A stretch of 8,609 nt of DNA from Saprospiraceae bacterium (GCA_017995875.1 JAGOIB010000083.1:1-8609), one strand, 5' to 3'; shown: positions 1 to 6,325, counted from the stretch's first letter. Numbers and translations are program-made. The notes: a model not told the origin generated them from the letters alone.

Positions 1-1978
1 GTTCTTTACCATCCTCCTGTACGGATAAGGCAACGCGTGCTCCAATGGCAGCTGCATTGGCAGAGGTGCCGGTAAGTTTCAATACAACCCAATTGTTATG
101 ATCCTGATTTGGATTTTCATAGAGTGAATTGTAAAAACCATCTCCATCGAATGCACCGCCAATCACTACATATATATCTTCATCACCATCATGATCAAGA
201 TCACCAAAACCAACGCCATGTCCTTTCTGTATGTTGGCAAACCCTCCGCTATAACTTACATCTTCAAAGCGCTGGCCATCCATATTGAGGTACATTTTAT
301 TGGGGACAAGGCTTTGATACAGGGGGTTTCCGGTGGACAAGTAGAAATCAAGAAAGCCATCTGAATTGATATCCCCAAAATTGCAACCCATGGTAAAGGC
401 AACTTCTGTAAGCCCCATCTGGACACCTACTTCTTCAAATTTCATGTTTCCCATATTGCGATAGAGCTTAGGAAGCATATCAGGTTCTGCTTTACCCATA
501 TGGCTTAGCATCCAATGTGTTGCGGGCGTTCCTTCATTGGTGTAGGCGGAAACAAAGATGTCTTCAAAGCCATTGTTATCAAAGTCAAAACTCCAGCAAG
601 GGAAACTTCTGCTAGGTGCACCAATATTTACTTCGGAACCGGTCATAACAAATCCGTCTTTACCGGATCCCCGTTGATTGATGAAAAGTGAATTTTGATG
701 ATCCAAAGCCGAAAAATAGATGTCCGGGTATTTATCATTATTGACATCCGTAGCGGTACAACCTTTAAAAAATTGATTCAATGTCAATCCATTTTCTTTA
801 GCTTCCTGTTTGAAAGTTCCGTTTTGCTGATTGATATACAAATCAATACCGCGTTCAAAATTGGGTAATGATTCATTTCCAATGACAAGATCAAGCCATC
901 CATCAAGATTGAAATCAGCCCAGGCGGAATTTTGCCTGGGGGCCACATGAGTAAGGCCTGCCTTGAGAGTGGCATCCACAAAATATCCCTTGCCGGTATT
1001 CCGCAGCAACGTATTAGGAATATCGCCTTGTGTCTGATACCATCCCCCACGCATCAGATAGATATCAAGCCAACCATCATTATTGTAATCGGTTTGATTA
1101 AGGTTTAAAATAGCAACCTGTCCATCGAGTCCATATTCCGCTGTTTTATCGGTAAAGGTGCCGTCGCCGTTATTGACATAAAAGATCAATGCGTCTTTTG
1201 GTCCCCATGAGGTAATGACAATATCAATCCATCCGTCATTTGTAAAATCATCCACGATGGTTCCACCTGCGCGGCCATTTCGATTCAGGCCTAAGGGTGG
1301 AGCAACATCCTTGAAAGGCTGAATAGCAATTTTGGATGTATACCATGATGGATCAATGAGGAATTCTTTAGGTACACTGTCAGGATATAGCCCCAGCGTC
1401 ATGTATGCAAGATTAAGAAGATATTTAGCTTCTAAGTCATCAGGAAATTCCTTAAGACAATTTTCGTATTGTAAAATGGCATTCTTTGAGCCAAAAGGTA
1501 GTTCATGGACACCACCTCCCTTGATCGGAATCAAGCATGATTCATTGTTGTGATTATGGAGACAGTTTTCAATTTCACCATGCCGCATAAAGGCGATTCC
1601 GATCAATGAATATAGAATGTGTCTATTGGCAGGGTCGATTGGAATATTATTCCGGGTAGTAAAATCCGTGATGTCGTGAAATACATCGAGAGCCTCCTTG
1701 GTTTTACCACTTTTTAGAAGTTCGTTCGCATAGAGTAACCCAAAATTAATTTTATTCAGTTGGTTCTTTTCGTTATCCATCCGGGCCTTCAGGATGGCTG
1801 CCCTTTCCTCATTCATCGTCACAGAAATATTGATTGGGTCAATTTTATTAAATGCCTCTTTGACCCAAAGCCGTGTATCCGCTTCCGGAGCTACTTGCCG
1901 GTCATCTTCTGATTTGCAACCAACGACCAATAAACAAAAGGCAAGAAGAAACAGGGTTGAAAAATTGGTGATTTTCAT
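1..1978 (-). CDS. FG-GAP/VCBS repeat lipoprotein, CRTAC1 family (3'-truncated by window edge), paralog A
   Basis: The frame is open from the ATG at 1978 to base 1: 659 codons, no stop, C-terminus outside the window. Residues 1-21 form a lipoprotein signal peptide with lipobox VVGC (C21), so the product should be an outer-membrane-anchored or surface lipoprotein. Residues about 75-205 look TPR-like and hold CLHNHNNESC at 139-148. Seven DxNxDG-type FG-GAP loops follow, starting near residues 244, 297, 355, 411, 465, 536 and 593 (for example DFTNDGWID, DYNNDGWLD, DLDHDGDED). This implies a seven-bladed calcium-binding beta-propeller. The visible end (NNWVVLKLTGTSANAAAIGA) is the start of an ASPIC/UnbV domain; by comparison with paralog B about 90 residues are missing. 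It is roughly two-thirds identical to paralog B by eye in the propeller core. Substrate or partner is unknown; related proteins are usually annotated only as CRTAC1 or VCBS proteins. No Shine-Dalgarno is seen. The ATG is supported by the signal peptide and by exact alignment with paralog B. Confidence 0.93.
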   Translation of the reverse strand, partial: MKITNFSTLFLLAFCLLVVGCKSEDDRQVAPEADTRLWVKEAFNKIDPINISVTMNEERAAILKARMDNEKNQLNKINFGLLYANELLKSGKTKEALDVFHDITDFTTRNNIPIDPANRHILYSLIGIAFMRHGEIENCLHNHNNESCLIPIKGGGVHELPFGSKNAILQYENCLKEFPDDLEAKYLLNLAYMTLGLYPDSVPKEFLIDPSWYTSKIAIQPFKDVAPPLGLNRNGRAGGTIVDDFTNDGWIDIVITSWGPKDALIFYVNNGDGTFTDKTAEYGLDGQVAILNLNQTDYNNDGWLDIYLMRGGWYQTQGDIPNTLLRNTGKGYFVDATLKAGLTHVAPRQNSAWADFNLDGWLDLVIGNESLPNFERGIDLYINQQNGTFKQEAKENGLTLNQFFKGCTATDVNNDKYPDIYFSALDHQNSLFINQRGSGKDGFVMTGSEVNIGAPSRSFPCWSFDFDNNGFEDIFVSAYTNEGTPATHWMLSHMGKAEPDMLPKLYRNMGNMKFEEVGVQMGLTEVAFTMGCNFGDINSDGFLDFYLSTGNPLYQSLVPNKMYLNMDGQRFEDVSYSGGFANIQKGHGVGFGDLDHDGDEDIYVVIGGAFDGDGFYNSLYENPNQDHNNWVVLKLTGTSANAAAIGARVALSVQEDGKE

Positions 1979-1984
1979 ATAGTG

Positions 1985-1992
1985 TAAAGATA
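1985..1992 (-). promoter_or_regulatory. Putative -7 box of paralog A
   Basis: Read on the minus strand this is TATCTTTA, seven of eight positions of TATCTTTG, the form found at the same place upstream of paralog B and a match to the Bacteroidota primary-sigma -7 consensus TAnnTTTG. It ends 6 nt before the ATG, so transcription would start at or almost at the start codon. The 13-nt stretch containing it is identical between the two paralogs. No TTG -33 element is found at the usual 19-21 nt spacing. Confidence 0.45.
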
Positions 1993-2037
1993 GATGCTGT
2001 GATTAGTTTTGCAGTATGGTTTTAGAAATCACCCTTA

Positions 2038-2049
2038 ATTCTAAGTAAA
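2038..2049 (-). promoter_or_regulatory. Conserved distal upstream box shared with paralog B
   Basis: On the minus strand it reads TTTACTTAGAAT. The same 12 bases occur upstream of paralog B, and in both cases the near edge is exactly 60 nt from the A of the ATG. The DNA between this box and the -7 region has diverged much more. A regulator-binding site or upstream promoter element is a reasonable inference, but simple residual homology from a recent duplication cannot be excluded. Confidence 0.35.
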
Positions 2050-2161
2050 TATTAAGGACGCCTCTAATAACCGTTTGAAGATTAAATATCCCATTTGATT
2101 GTCAACACATTAGAAGAAATATTCTTTATAAATAGACAGTTATTAGAAGCGTCCTTAATAT
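2049..2161. repeat. 113-bp element with 23-bp terminal inverted repeats (MITE-like)
   Basis: The left arm (2049-2071, beginning ATATTAAGGACGC) and the right arm (2139-2161, ending GCGTCCTTAATAT) are reverse complements at 22 of 23 positions, with one C/A mismatch (2062 against 2148). The 67-bp interior is AT-rich and has no reading frame. Outer TA dinucleotides fit a TA-target insertion as in IS630/Tc1-type MITEs, and CTAA occurs on both sides (2041-2044 and 2163-2166), but neither proves a target duplication. If transcribed, the arms would form a long hairpin just upstream of the gene starting at 2177. It could instead be a regulatory hairpin; no transposase is present in the window. Confidence 0.6.
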
Positions 2162-2176
2162 CCTAAATCGTAATTC

Positions 2177-2521
2177 ATGTCAATCACACAAGATTTCAAC
2201 GAATACCGTCAACGGATGAATGATGTCATCCTGAGTCATGACAATAAGGTCATTAAGCGTTTTTTTAGTCTTGATAATCAAACCTATGAAGATGGCGCAT
2301 TATCCGAAGTAACCAAAGAACTCCTTGGCCTTGTAGCCTCCATGGTATTACGTTGTGATGATTGCATCAAATATCATCTTGGACGTTGCTATGAGCTCGG
2401 TGTAACAAAGGAGCAAATTTATGAAGCTTCATCTGTGGCACTGATCGTAGGCGGTTCCATTTTTATTCCACACATGCGAAGGGCTGCGGAATATTGGGAG
2501 GAGCTGGAAAAATCTTCCTGA
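2177..2521 (+). CDS. Carboxymuconolactone decarboxylase / AhpD-like family protein
   Basis: A 114-aa cytoplasmic, all-helical protein. The core contains CDDC with a histidine four residues later (C60, C63, H67 in CDDCIKYH), the CXXCxxxH signature of the AhpD-type branch of the CMD fold. In that family the cysteine pair is redox active and reduces partner peroxidases; members usually form trimers or hexamers. The GVTKEQIYEASSVALIVGG segment (75-93) is the typical following helix. Length is normal for the single-domain family. Which peroxide or partner it serves cannot be told: no peroxiredoxin gene is nearby. It lies alone on the plus strand between two minus-strand paralogs, 28 nt from the stop of the next (convergent) gene and 15 nt after the MITE-like repeat. 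No clear -7 box or Shine-Dalgarno precedes the ATG. Confidence 0.92.
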   Translation: MSITQDFNEYRQRMNDVILSHDNKVIKRFFSLDNQTYEDGALSEVTKELLGLVASMVLRCDDCIKYHLGRCYELGVTKEQIYEASSVALIVGGSIFIPHMRRAAEYWEELEKSS

Positions 2522-2529
2522 AATTATGT

Positions 2530-2546
2530 ACGAATCTAGCCTTCGT
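2530..2546. terminator. Weak hairpin in the convergent gap
   Basis: ACGAA (2530-2534) and TTCGT (2542-2546) can pair around a 7-nt loop in the 28-nt gap between the two convergent stop codons. It would serve both strands by position, but the stem is short and no U-run follows on either strand, so terminator function is doubtful. Confidence 0.15.
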
Positions 2547-2549
2547 TCC

Positions 2550-4796
2550 TTAGTGATGGTTGTGTGCAGAATGATCTTGTTGAGCTGAAAAAGGGGCATA
2601 CGTATACGCCTGCATCTTTGCTTTGGTTTCTCCCTGTGTAATCAGATAGGATTTATTGATGTCGAGTCCTGTGAATACCTGATCAGGACAATCCTTACAT
2701 GGCCATTGAATCGTTATGTTGTTAATGGAAGTGGCCTTGCGTAATCCTGCTTCAATCGCCAAGCTATTACCTCCAAAAGAAGCACCCGACGTAACAGTCC
2801 TGCAGATTTTTCTTTCCACACCTCCTTCCTGGATAGAGATCGTCAGCCGTGCACCTATAGCAGCCTTATTGGCGGTCGTCCCTTCCAGCTTTAATACCAC
2901 CCAGTTGTTTTTGTCCGCATTTGGATTTTCAAATAGACAATTATAAAATCCATCCCCTTCATAGGCTCCGCCCATGACTTCATATAAGTCCTCATCCCCA
3001 TCATGGTCCAGATCGCCAAAGGCAACACCATGCCCTTTTTGGATATTCGCAAAGCCCCCCGCATAACTCACATCCTCAAAAGACTTGCCTTCCATATTGA
3101 GGTACATTTTATTTGGGACCAGACTTTGATAGTGTGGGTTTCCGGTACCAAGATAAAAATCCAGAAAACCATCTGTGTTGATGTCACCAAAATTACAACC
3201 CATCGCAAAGGCCACTTCGTTTAACCCCATCGCTAATCCAACTTCTTCAAAATTCAGATTGCCTTTGTTGTGATAAAGTTTTGGGAGTTTTTCTTTATCC
3301 GGTTTTCCCATTTTACTATTCATCCATTCCATAGCGGAAGGAAGGTCATACGAATAGCCTGATGTAAAAAGATCTTCAAGGCCATCATTATCATAATCAA
3401 AGCTCCAGCATGGAAAACTGTTGTGTGGCTTTCCAGGATTTTGTTCGGAGCGTGTTGGGATAAACATTCTATGGCCGTCAACTTCCTGATTGATCAGAAG
3501 TACATTGTCAGTTTTTAAATCGGATAGATACAGATCAGGATATCGGTCATTGTTAACATCAGGAGCAACACTTCCTTTATAGAAGCCAGTCATCGTAAGG
3601 CCATAATGCGCAGAGTCATGTTTAAACGTTCCATCCTTTTGATTGATGTACAGGTTGATGCCGCGGTTATTTTCAGGTATTGATTCATTGGGTACGATGA
3701 GATCAACCCATCCATCAAGATCAATATCTGCCCATGTGGAGGTCTGTGTACATCCATAATGAGTCAGTCCGGCGCGAATGGTGACATCAACAAATGAACC
3801 TTTTCCGGTATTCATTAGGAGTGTGTTGGGGAAATTTCCCTTCACATCTGCATACCATCCACCCCGCATAAGGTAGAGATCCAGCCATCCGTCATTATTG
3901 AAATCCGTTTGATTGAGGTTGAGGCATGCTACATGACCTTTAAGTCCATACGCTTCGGTTTGATCGGTAAACGTACCATCACCATTATTGACATAGAAAA
4001 CCATTTCTTCTTCGACGCCAATGGAGGTGATCACGATATCCAGCCAACCATCATTCGTAAAATCATCCACAACTGCCCCTCCTGAAAGACCAAAATGATT
4101 TACACCAAGATTTGCAGCGATATCCTTGAATTTTGGAAAGGGTATTTTGGATTTAAACCAATCCGGTGGTATGAGTAAATCTTTCGGAACTTTTTGAGGA
4201 TATTCACCAAGCGTCATGTAGGCCAGATTGAGAAGGTAAACTGTTTCCGGGTCTTTTGGAAACTCTTCAAGTAATTTGGTAAACCAGACGATCGCACCAC
4301 GGGAACCAGCGGGCAGTTGATGAATGCCTTTGCCCTGAATAGGAAGAAAGCAGGATTCATGATTATGATTGTGGAGACAATTTTCAATCTCGCCCTGACG
4401 CATGTAGGAGATGCCAATCATAGAAAGCAACATGCGCTTACTACCCGCATCAATCTCTACATCATTTTTAACAATGTAGTCCAGTGTTTGCTCAAATATG
4501 CTGATTGCATCACCCGTTTTGCCTTCTTTCAGGAGTTCAGTGCCATAGAGCATGCTCAGGTTTAATTGCTCTCCGATATCAGTCGAATTGGCAATCTTAT
4601 CTTTTAGCATAGCGGCTCTTTCTCCGGAAAAGGCGATACTCAATTTCATATGATCAACACGAGCATATGCATCTCTGACGAGCAAACGGGTATCTTCCTC
4701 GGAAATGGTCTGTGGACCATGATCCGACTTGCAACTAGAAACTAAAACTGTGAGGAGAAAAAGAAATGGAAAGGTTGATAAACAGATTTTATACAT
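2550..4796 (-). CDS. FG-GAP/VCBS repeat lipoprotein with ASPIC/UnbV domain, CRTAC1 family, paralog B
   Basis: A complete 748-aa protein. Its signal peptide ends in lipobox VSSC (C22). Residues about 75-205 are TPR-like helices containing CLHNHNHESC (140-149). Seven FG-GAP/VCBS calcium loops begin near residues 245, 298, 357, 413, 467, 538 and 595, predicting a seven-bladed propeller. The ASPIC/UnbV domain spans about 634-722 (GARLTISIQEGG, then SGASFGGNSLAIEAGL and ITIQWP). Within it WPCKDC places two cysteines where WPSG-type sequence is common. The protein ends in a His-rich tail (HSAHNHH). The family is secreted or surface-attached and its biochemical role is largely unknown; binding to polymers or partner proteins is inference. 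A TTG nine bases upstream (4805) would also be in frame, but it overlaps the promoter box; the ATG at 4796 aligns exactly with paralog A and is preferred. It is probably transcribed alone. Confidence 0.95.
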   Translation of the reverse strand: MYKICLSTFPFLFLLTVLVSSCKSDHGPQTISEEDTRLLVRDAYARVDHMKLSIAFSGERAAMLKDKIANSTDIGEQLNLSMLYGTELLKEGKTGDAISIFEQTLDYIVKNDVEIDAGSKRMLLSMIGISYMRQGEIENCLHNHNHESCFLPIQGKGIHQLPAGSRGAIVWFTKLLEEFPKDPETVYLLNLAYMTLGEYPQKVPKDLLIPPDWFKSKIPFPKFKDIAANLGVNHFGLSGGAVVDDFTNDGWLDIVITSIGVEEEMVFYVNNGDGTFTDQTEAYGLKGHVACLNLNQTDFNNDGWLDLYLMRGGWYADVKGNFPNTLLMNTGKGSFVDVTIRAGLTHYGCTQTSTWADIDLDGWVDLIVPNESIPENNRGINLYINQKDGTFKHDSAHYGLTMTGFYKGSVAPDVNNDRYPDLYLSDLKTDNVLLINQEVDGHRMFIPTRSEQNPGKPHNSFPCWSFDYDNDGLEDLFTSGYSYDLPSAMEWMNSKMGKPDKEKLPKLYHNKGNLNFEEVGLAMGLNEVAFAMGCNFGDINTDGFLDFYLGTGNPHYQSLVPNKMYLNMEGKSFEDVSYAGGFANIQKGHGVAFGDLDHDGDEDLYEVMGGAYEGDGFYNCLFENPNADKNNWVVLKLEGTTANKAAIGARLTISIQEGGVERKICRTVTSGASFGGNSLAIEAGLRKATSINNITIQWPCKDCPDQVFTGLDINKSYLITQGETKAKMQAYTYAPFSAQQDHSAHNHH

Positions 4797-4802
4797 GTAG
4801 GA

Positions 4803-4810
4803 CAAAGATA
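4803..4810 (-). promoter_or_regulatory. Putative -7 box of paralog B
   Basis: The minus strand reads TATCTTTG, a full match to the Bacteroidota -7 consensus TAnnTTTG, ending 6 nt before the ATG at 4796. Transcription would begin at or near the start codon. A TTG lies upstream with only a 13-nt spacer, too short for the usual -33 element, so the promoter may depend on an activator or simply be weak. Position and sequence are shared with paralog A. Confidence 0.5.
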
Positions 4811-4855
4811 GATGCTGCTATCACAATTACTGTATAATCCTTGCAGTCCGGATAG

Positions 4856-4867
4856 ATTCTAAGTAAA
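4856..4867 (-). promoter_or_regulatory. Conserved distal upstream box shared with paralog A
   Basis: The minus strand reads TTTACTTAGAAT, identical to the box upstream of paralog A and at the same 60-nt distance from the start codon. Sequence identity continues for a few bases beyond (ATTAA at 4869-4873) and then stops. Confidence 0.35.
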
Positions 4868-4938
4868 AATTAATCACTACCTATTGCATATCAGGTCTTT
4901 TTCTAAAGCCAGGATAGAAAAACAAATGCATGAATGTC

Positions 4939-5000
4939 GTCTAATTGTCAAATAGTGACTCCTACATCAATATGTTTTTAGTCTAATTAAATGGTGATTC
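4939..5000. repeat. Imperfect direct repeat in AT-rich spacer
   Basis: GTCTAATT followed by AAATaGTGAcTC (4939-4961, with three extra bases, GTC, in the middle) recurs as GTCTAATTAAATGGTGATTC (4981-5000), with two mismatches. The inverse of its GTGATT core also occurs at 4872-4877. The spacer 4868-5038 holds nothing else recognisable except an eight-A run at 5001-5008. On the minus strand that run is a T-run 31 nt after the stop of the 98-aa gene, preceded by only a poor hairpin. The repeats could be operator half-sites far upstream of paralog B or decayed repeat DNA. Confidence 0.35.
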
Positions 5001-5038
5001 AAAAAAAATTGCACATTCCGTAGGATTCATTTAATAAA

Positions 5039-5335
5039 TTACTTCAATACATGCAGATAACGTAATACTAATTTTTCCCATTCCTGTTCAAGGGAAGCAT
5101 CCGGCCTAGGGTAGCCAGATCTTTTGTACCAATAATCGGAATTCCATTCATCCCCTTCTTTCCTGTGCAGATATGCATGAATCAAAGCAGCTTCTTTTGT
5201 TTCAATATCCTGAATGATCGAATGGCTTTTTTCCCAATTACCTTTTGCGTCATACCACAGCGCAAGAAGAAGAGGGTCAAGGCCATGCAAAGGAATATTT
5301 TGATCTAAAGATGACTTGAATTCTTCGATGGTCAT
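5039..5335 (-). CDS. Conserved-looking hypothetical protein, 98 aa
   Basis: A soluble acidic-to-neutral small protein with no signal peptide or membrane segment. Its most distinctive stretch is AYLHRKEGDEWNSDYWYKRSGYP (residues 54-76, shown here only as key words: HRKEGD, W64, YWY, GYP). It is rich in Trp, Tyr and His and has the look of a conserved family of unknown function seen in several bacterial phyla, which I recall only as hypothetical proteins. The N-terminal half (LDPLLLALWYDAKGNWEKSH) is helical and recalls half a TPR. The frame extends 14 codons further upstream, but that part runs into the GCCCCTAC repeat hairpin, and the -7-like box lies directly before the ATG at 5335, so the shorter start is chosen. 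It follows the glycosyltransferase in the same orientation, with 274 nt of repeat-rich DNA between them, so co-transcription is unlikely. Confidence 0.75.
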   Translation of the reverse strand: MTIEEFKSSLDQNIPLHGLDPLLLALWYDAKGNWEKSHSIIQDIETKEAALIHAYLHRKEGDEWNSDYWYKRSGYPRPDASLEQEWEKLVLRYLHVLK

Positions 5336-5339
5336 GCTG

Positions 5340-5347
5340 TAAAAGTA
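5340..5347 (-). promoter_or_regulatory. Putative -7 box of the 98-aa gene
   Basis: The minus strand reads TACTTTTA, matching TAnnTTTG except for the last base, as in paralog A. It ends 4 nt before the ATG at 5335. It supports the shorter start codon and a leaderless or nearly leaderless transcript. No -33 TTG is evident. Confidence 0.3.
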
Positions 5348-5360
5348 GTTAAGTAAAGTG

Positions 5361-5428
5361 TTGCCCCTACAGGGCAAGTGAGGTACTTGTTGTTCCCAAT
5401 GTTACCAACCTTTTGCCCCTACGGGGCA
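5361..5428. repeat. Pair of REP-like GCCCCTAC hairpins
   Basis: Two palindromes sit 36 nt apart. The first is TTGCCC-CTACA-GGGCAA (5361-5377) and the second TGCCCC-TAC-GGGGCA (5414-5428). The intervening text includes GTTCCCAATGTTACCAACC. Near-identical GCCCCTACGGGGC units with ACCAACCTT spacers are, from memory, a common dispersed intergenic repeat in Bacteroidota genomes, so this is best read as a REP-type repeat. It could also block read-through between the glycosyltransferase and the 98-aa gene. It overlaps the extended frame of the latter, which argues against the longer start. Confidence 0.65.
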
Positions 5429-5458
5429 TAAATTGATTTTGTCAACGGACTTTGAGTT

Positions 5459-5606
5459 AACTGATCACCAGATCATCGATCAATGATGGCGTTCACTGAT
5501 TACTGATCAATACATCACCGATCACACCACTACTGATCATGCTTCGACCTGCTTTCTCTCAACCTATTTGCTACAGCTCAGCAACCACTACATCACAGAT
5601 CACGGA
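5459..5606. repeat. Degenerate GATC-rich repeat cluster
   Basis: Seven GATC sites start at 5463, 5471, 5478, 5505, 5520, 5535 and 5598. They are embedded in variants of ACTGATCA and CATCACxGATCAC (CATCACCGATCAC near 5513 and CATCACAGATCACG near 5591). Random sequence of this length would be expected to have fewer than one. No reading frame crosses it convincingly. It is probably a decayed simple tandem repeat in the spacer after the glycosyltransferase stop codon. Confidence 0.5.
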
Positions 5607-5609
5607 TAT

Positions 5610-6317
5610 TTAGGTCTTCATCCAGATCGTTAAAAAATTCCTTGCTTCCTGGAAAAGGATATTCCGGTTCATTTGCGAAAAAGTGATTCCCGGACGAAGG
5701 GTAATGGGAGCACCAAGTACGTTAAAATCATTCTTTTTAGAGGAAAGCAAGTAAATGAATTCAAGGTCAAACAAATACCGGTTGATCGTAGTTGCTAAAA
5801 AAATGGGTTTCACTTTTTTAGTAAATCCTTTCAATCCTGCCTGGGTGTCATCCACTTTGAGACGAAGAAATCCGGCATTGATTTTTCGAAGCAACCTTGA
5901 AATCCGTCTTCTGGAGAGAGGTAGATGGGCATAATAGCCCTCATCCCTGATACCGATCACTGCATCAGCTTGTTCAGCGAGCATATTGATTACCCCAAGC
6001 ATGCTTTCTTCTGTATATGGCCAATCGATATCGGTATATAGAAGGTAATCGCCGGTAGACTTTTTTACGCCTTCGCGGAGGGCATACCCTTTCCCCATGT
6101 TGTCCTTGTAGCTAATCCATTGAATGTCAGGGATTGCGTTTCGAAGTATCGTTGAGGAAGTAGTTTCGTCGAGGGTACGTGAGCCGTCGTTGACTATGAA
6201 AAGTGTTATCTTAAAGGCTGGTAAGGCTTTCTCCAGTGATTGAAAACGGCCAATGACAGTTTCTTCCCAGCCGGGAAGCGGATTGTATGCGGGTAGTATG
6301 ATGTCCAGGCTGGTCAT
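5610..6317 (-). CDS. Family 2 glycosyltransferase (dolichyl/undecaprenyl-phosphate sugar synthase-like)
   Basis: A 235-aa GT-A fold enzyme that should transfer a sugar from a nucleotide-sugar donor. Motifs in order: the opening strand DIILPAYNP (5-13), VNDGS (42-46) of the nucleotide-binding site, NMGKGYALREG (73-83), the metal-binding DxD-like TDIDWPYT (95-102), DDTQAGLKGF (156-165) matching the DTQCGFK-type motif of the Alg5/DPM1 branch, and the FDLEF acceptor-site strand near 183-187. No C-terminal membrane segments are present, as in short DPM1-like enzymes. The donor sugar and lipid or glycan acceptor cannot be inferred. The frame allows an ATG nine codons upstream (6344), but the TAATTTTG box lies between the two, so the ATG at 6317, right before the first beta-strand, is preferred. 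It is divergent from the helicase gene. Confidence 0.92.
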   Translation of the reverse strand: MTSLDIILPAYNPLPGWEETVIGRFQSLEKALPAFKITLFIVNDGSRTLDETTSSTILRNAIPDIQWISYKDNMGKGYALREGVKKSTGDYLLYTDIDWPYTEESMLGVINMLAEQADAVIGIRDEGYYAHLPLSRRRISRLLRKINAGFLRLKVDDTQAGLKGFTKKVKPIFLATTINRYLFDLEFIYLLSSKKNDFNVLGAPITLRPGITFSQMNRNILFQEARNFLTIWMKT

Positions 6318-6325
6318 AAAGGCGC

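Noticed and set aside
784..1050. Minus-strand 88-codon frame inside paralog A
   Set aside because: It is an out-of-frame shadow; the correct frame through this stretch encodes FG-GAP loops continuously from 1978 to base 1.
1..1978. Paralog A as a pseudogene
   Set aside because: Reading codon by codon shows no stop or frameshift from the ATG to the window edge; the missing C-terminus is due to the window boundary.
2522..2549. Strong bidirectional terminator between the convergent genes
   Set aside because: Only a 5-bp stem and no U-run on either side; listed as a weak hairpin only.
4797..4805. In-frame TTG at 4805 as the start of paralog B
   Set aside because: It lies within the TATCTTTG box, and paralog A starts at the exact equivalent of the ATG at 4796; the three extra residues would precede a normal signal peptide.
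5348..5360. Third copy of the TTTACTTA distal box upstream of the 98-aa gene
   Set aside because: Only eight bases match, at a different distance from the ATG (about 16 nt rather than 60), so chance in AT-rich DNA is more likely.
5336..5377. ATG at 5377 as start of the 98-aa protein
   Set aside because: The extension is a translation of the REP-like hairpin sequence and of the -7-like box, so it is not convincingly coding.
5459..5606. CRISPR array
   Set aside because: The GATC-containing units are short, of irregular spacing and degenerate; there are no uniform repeats and spacers and no cas genes.
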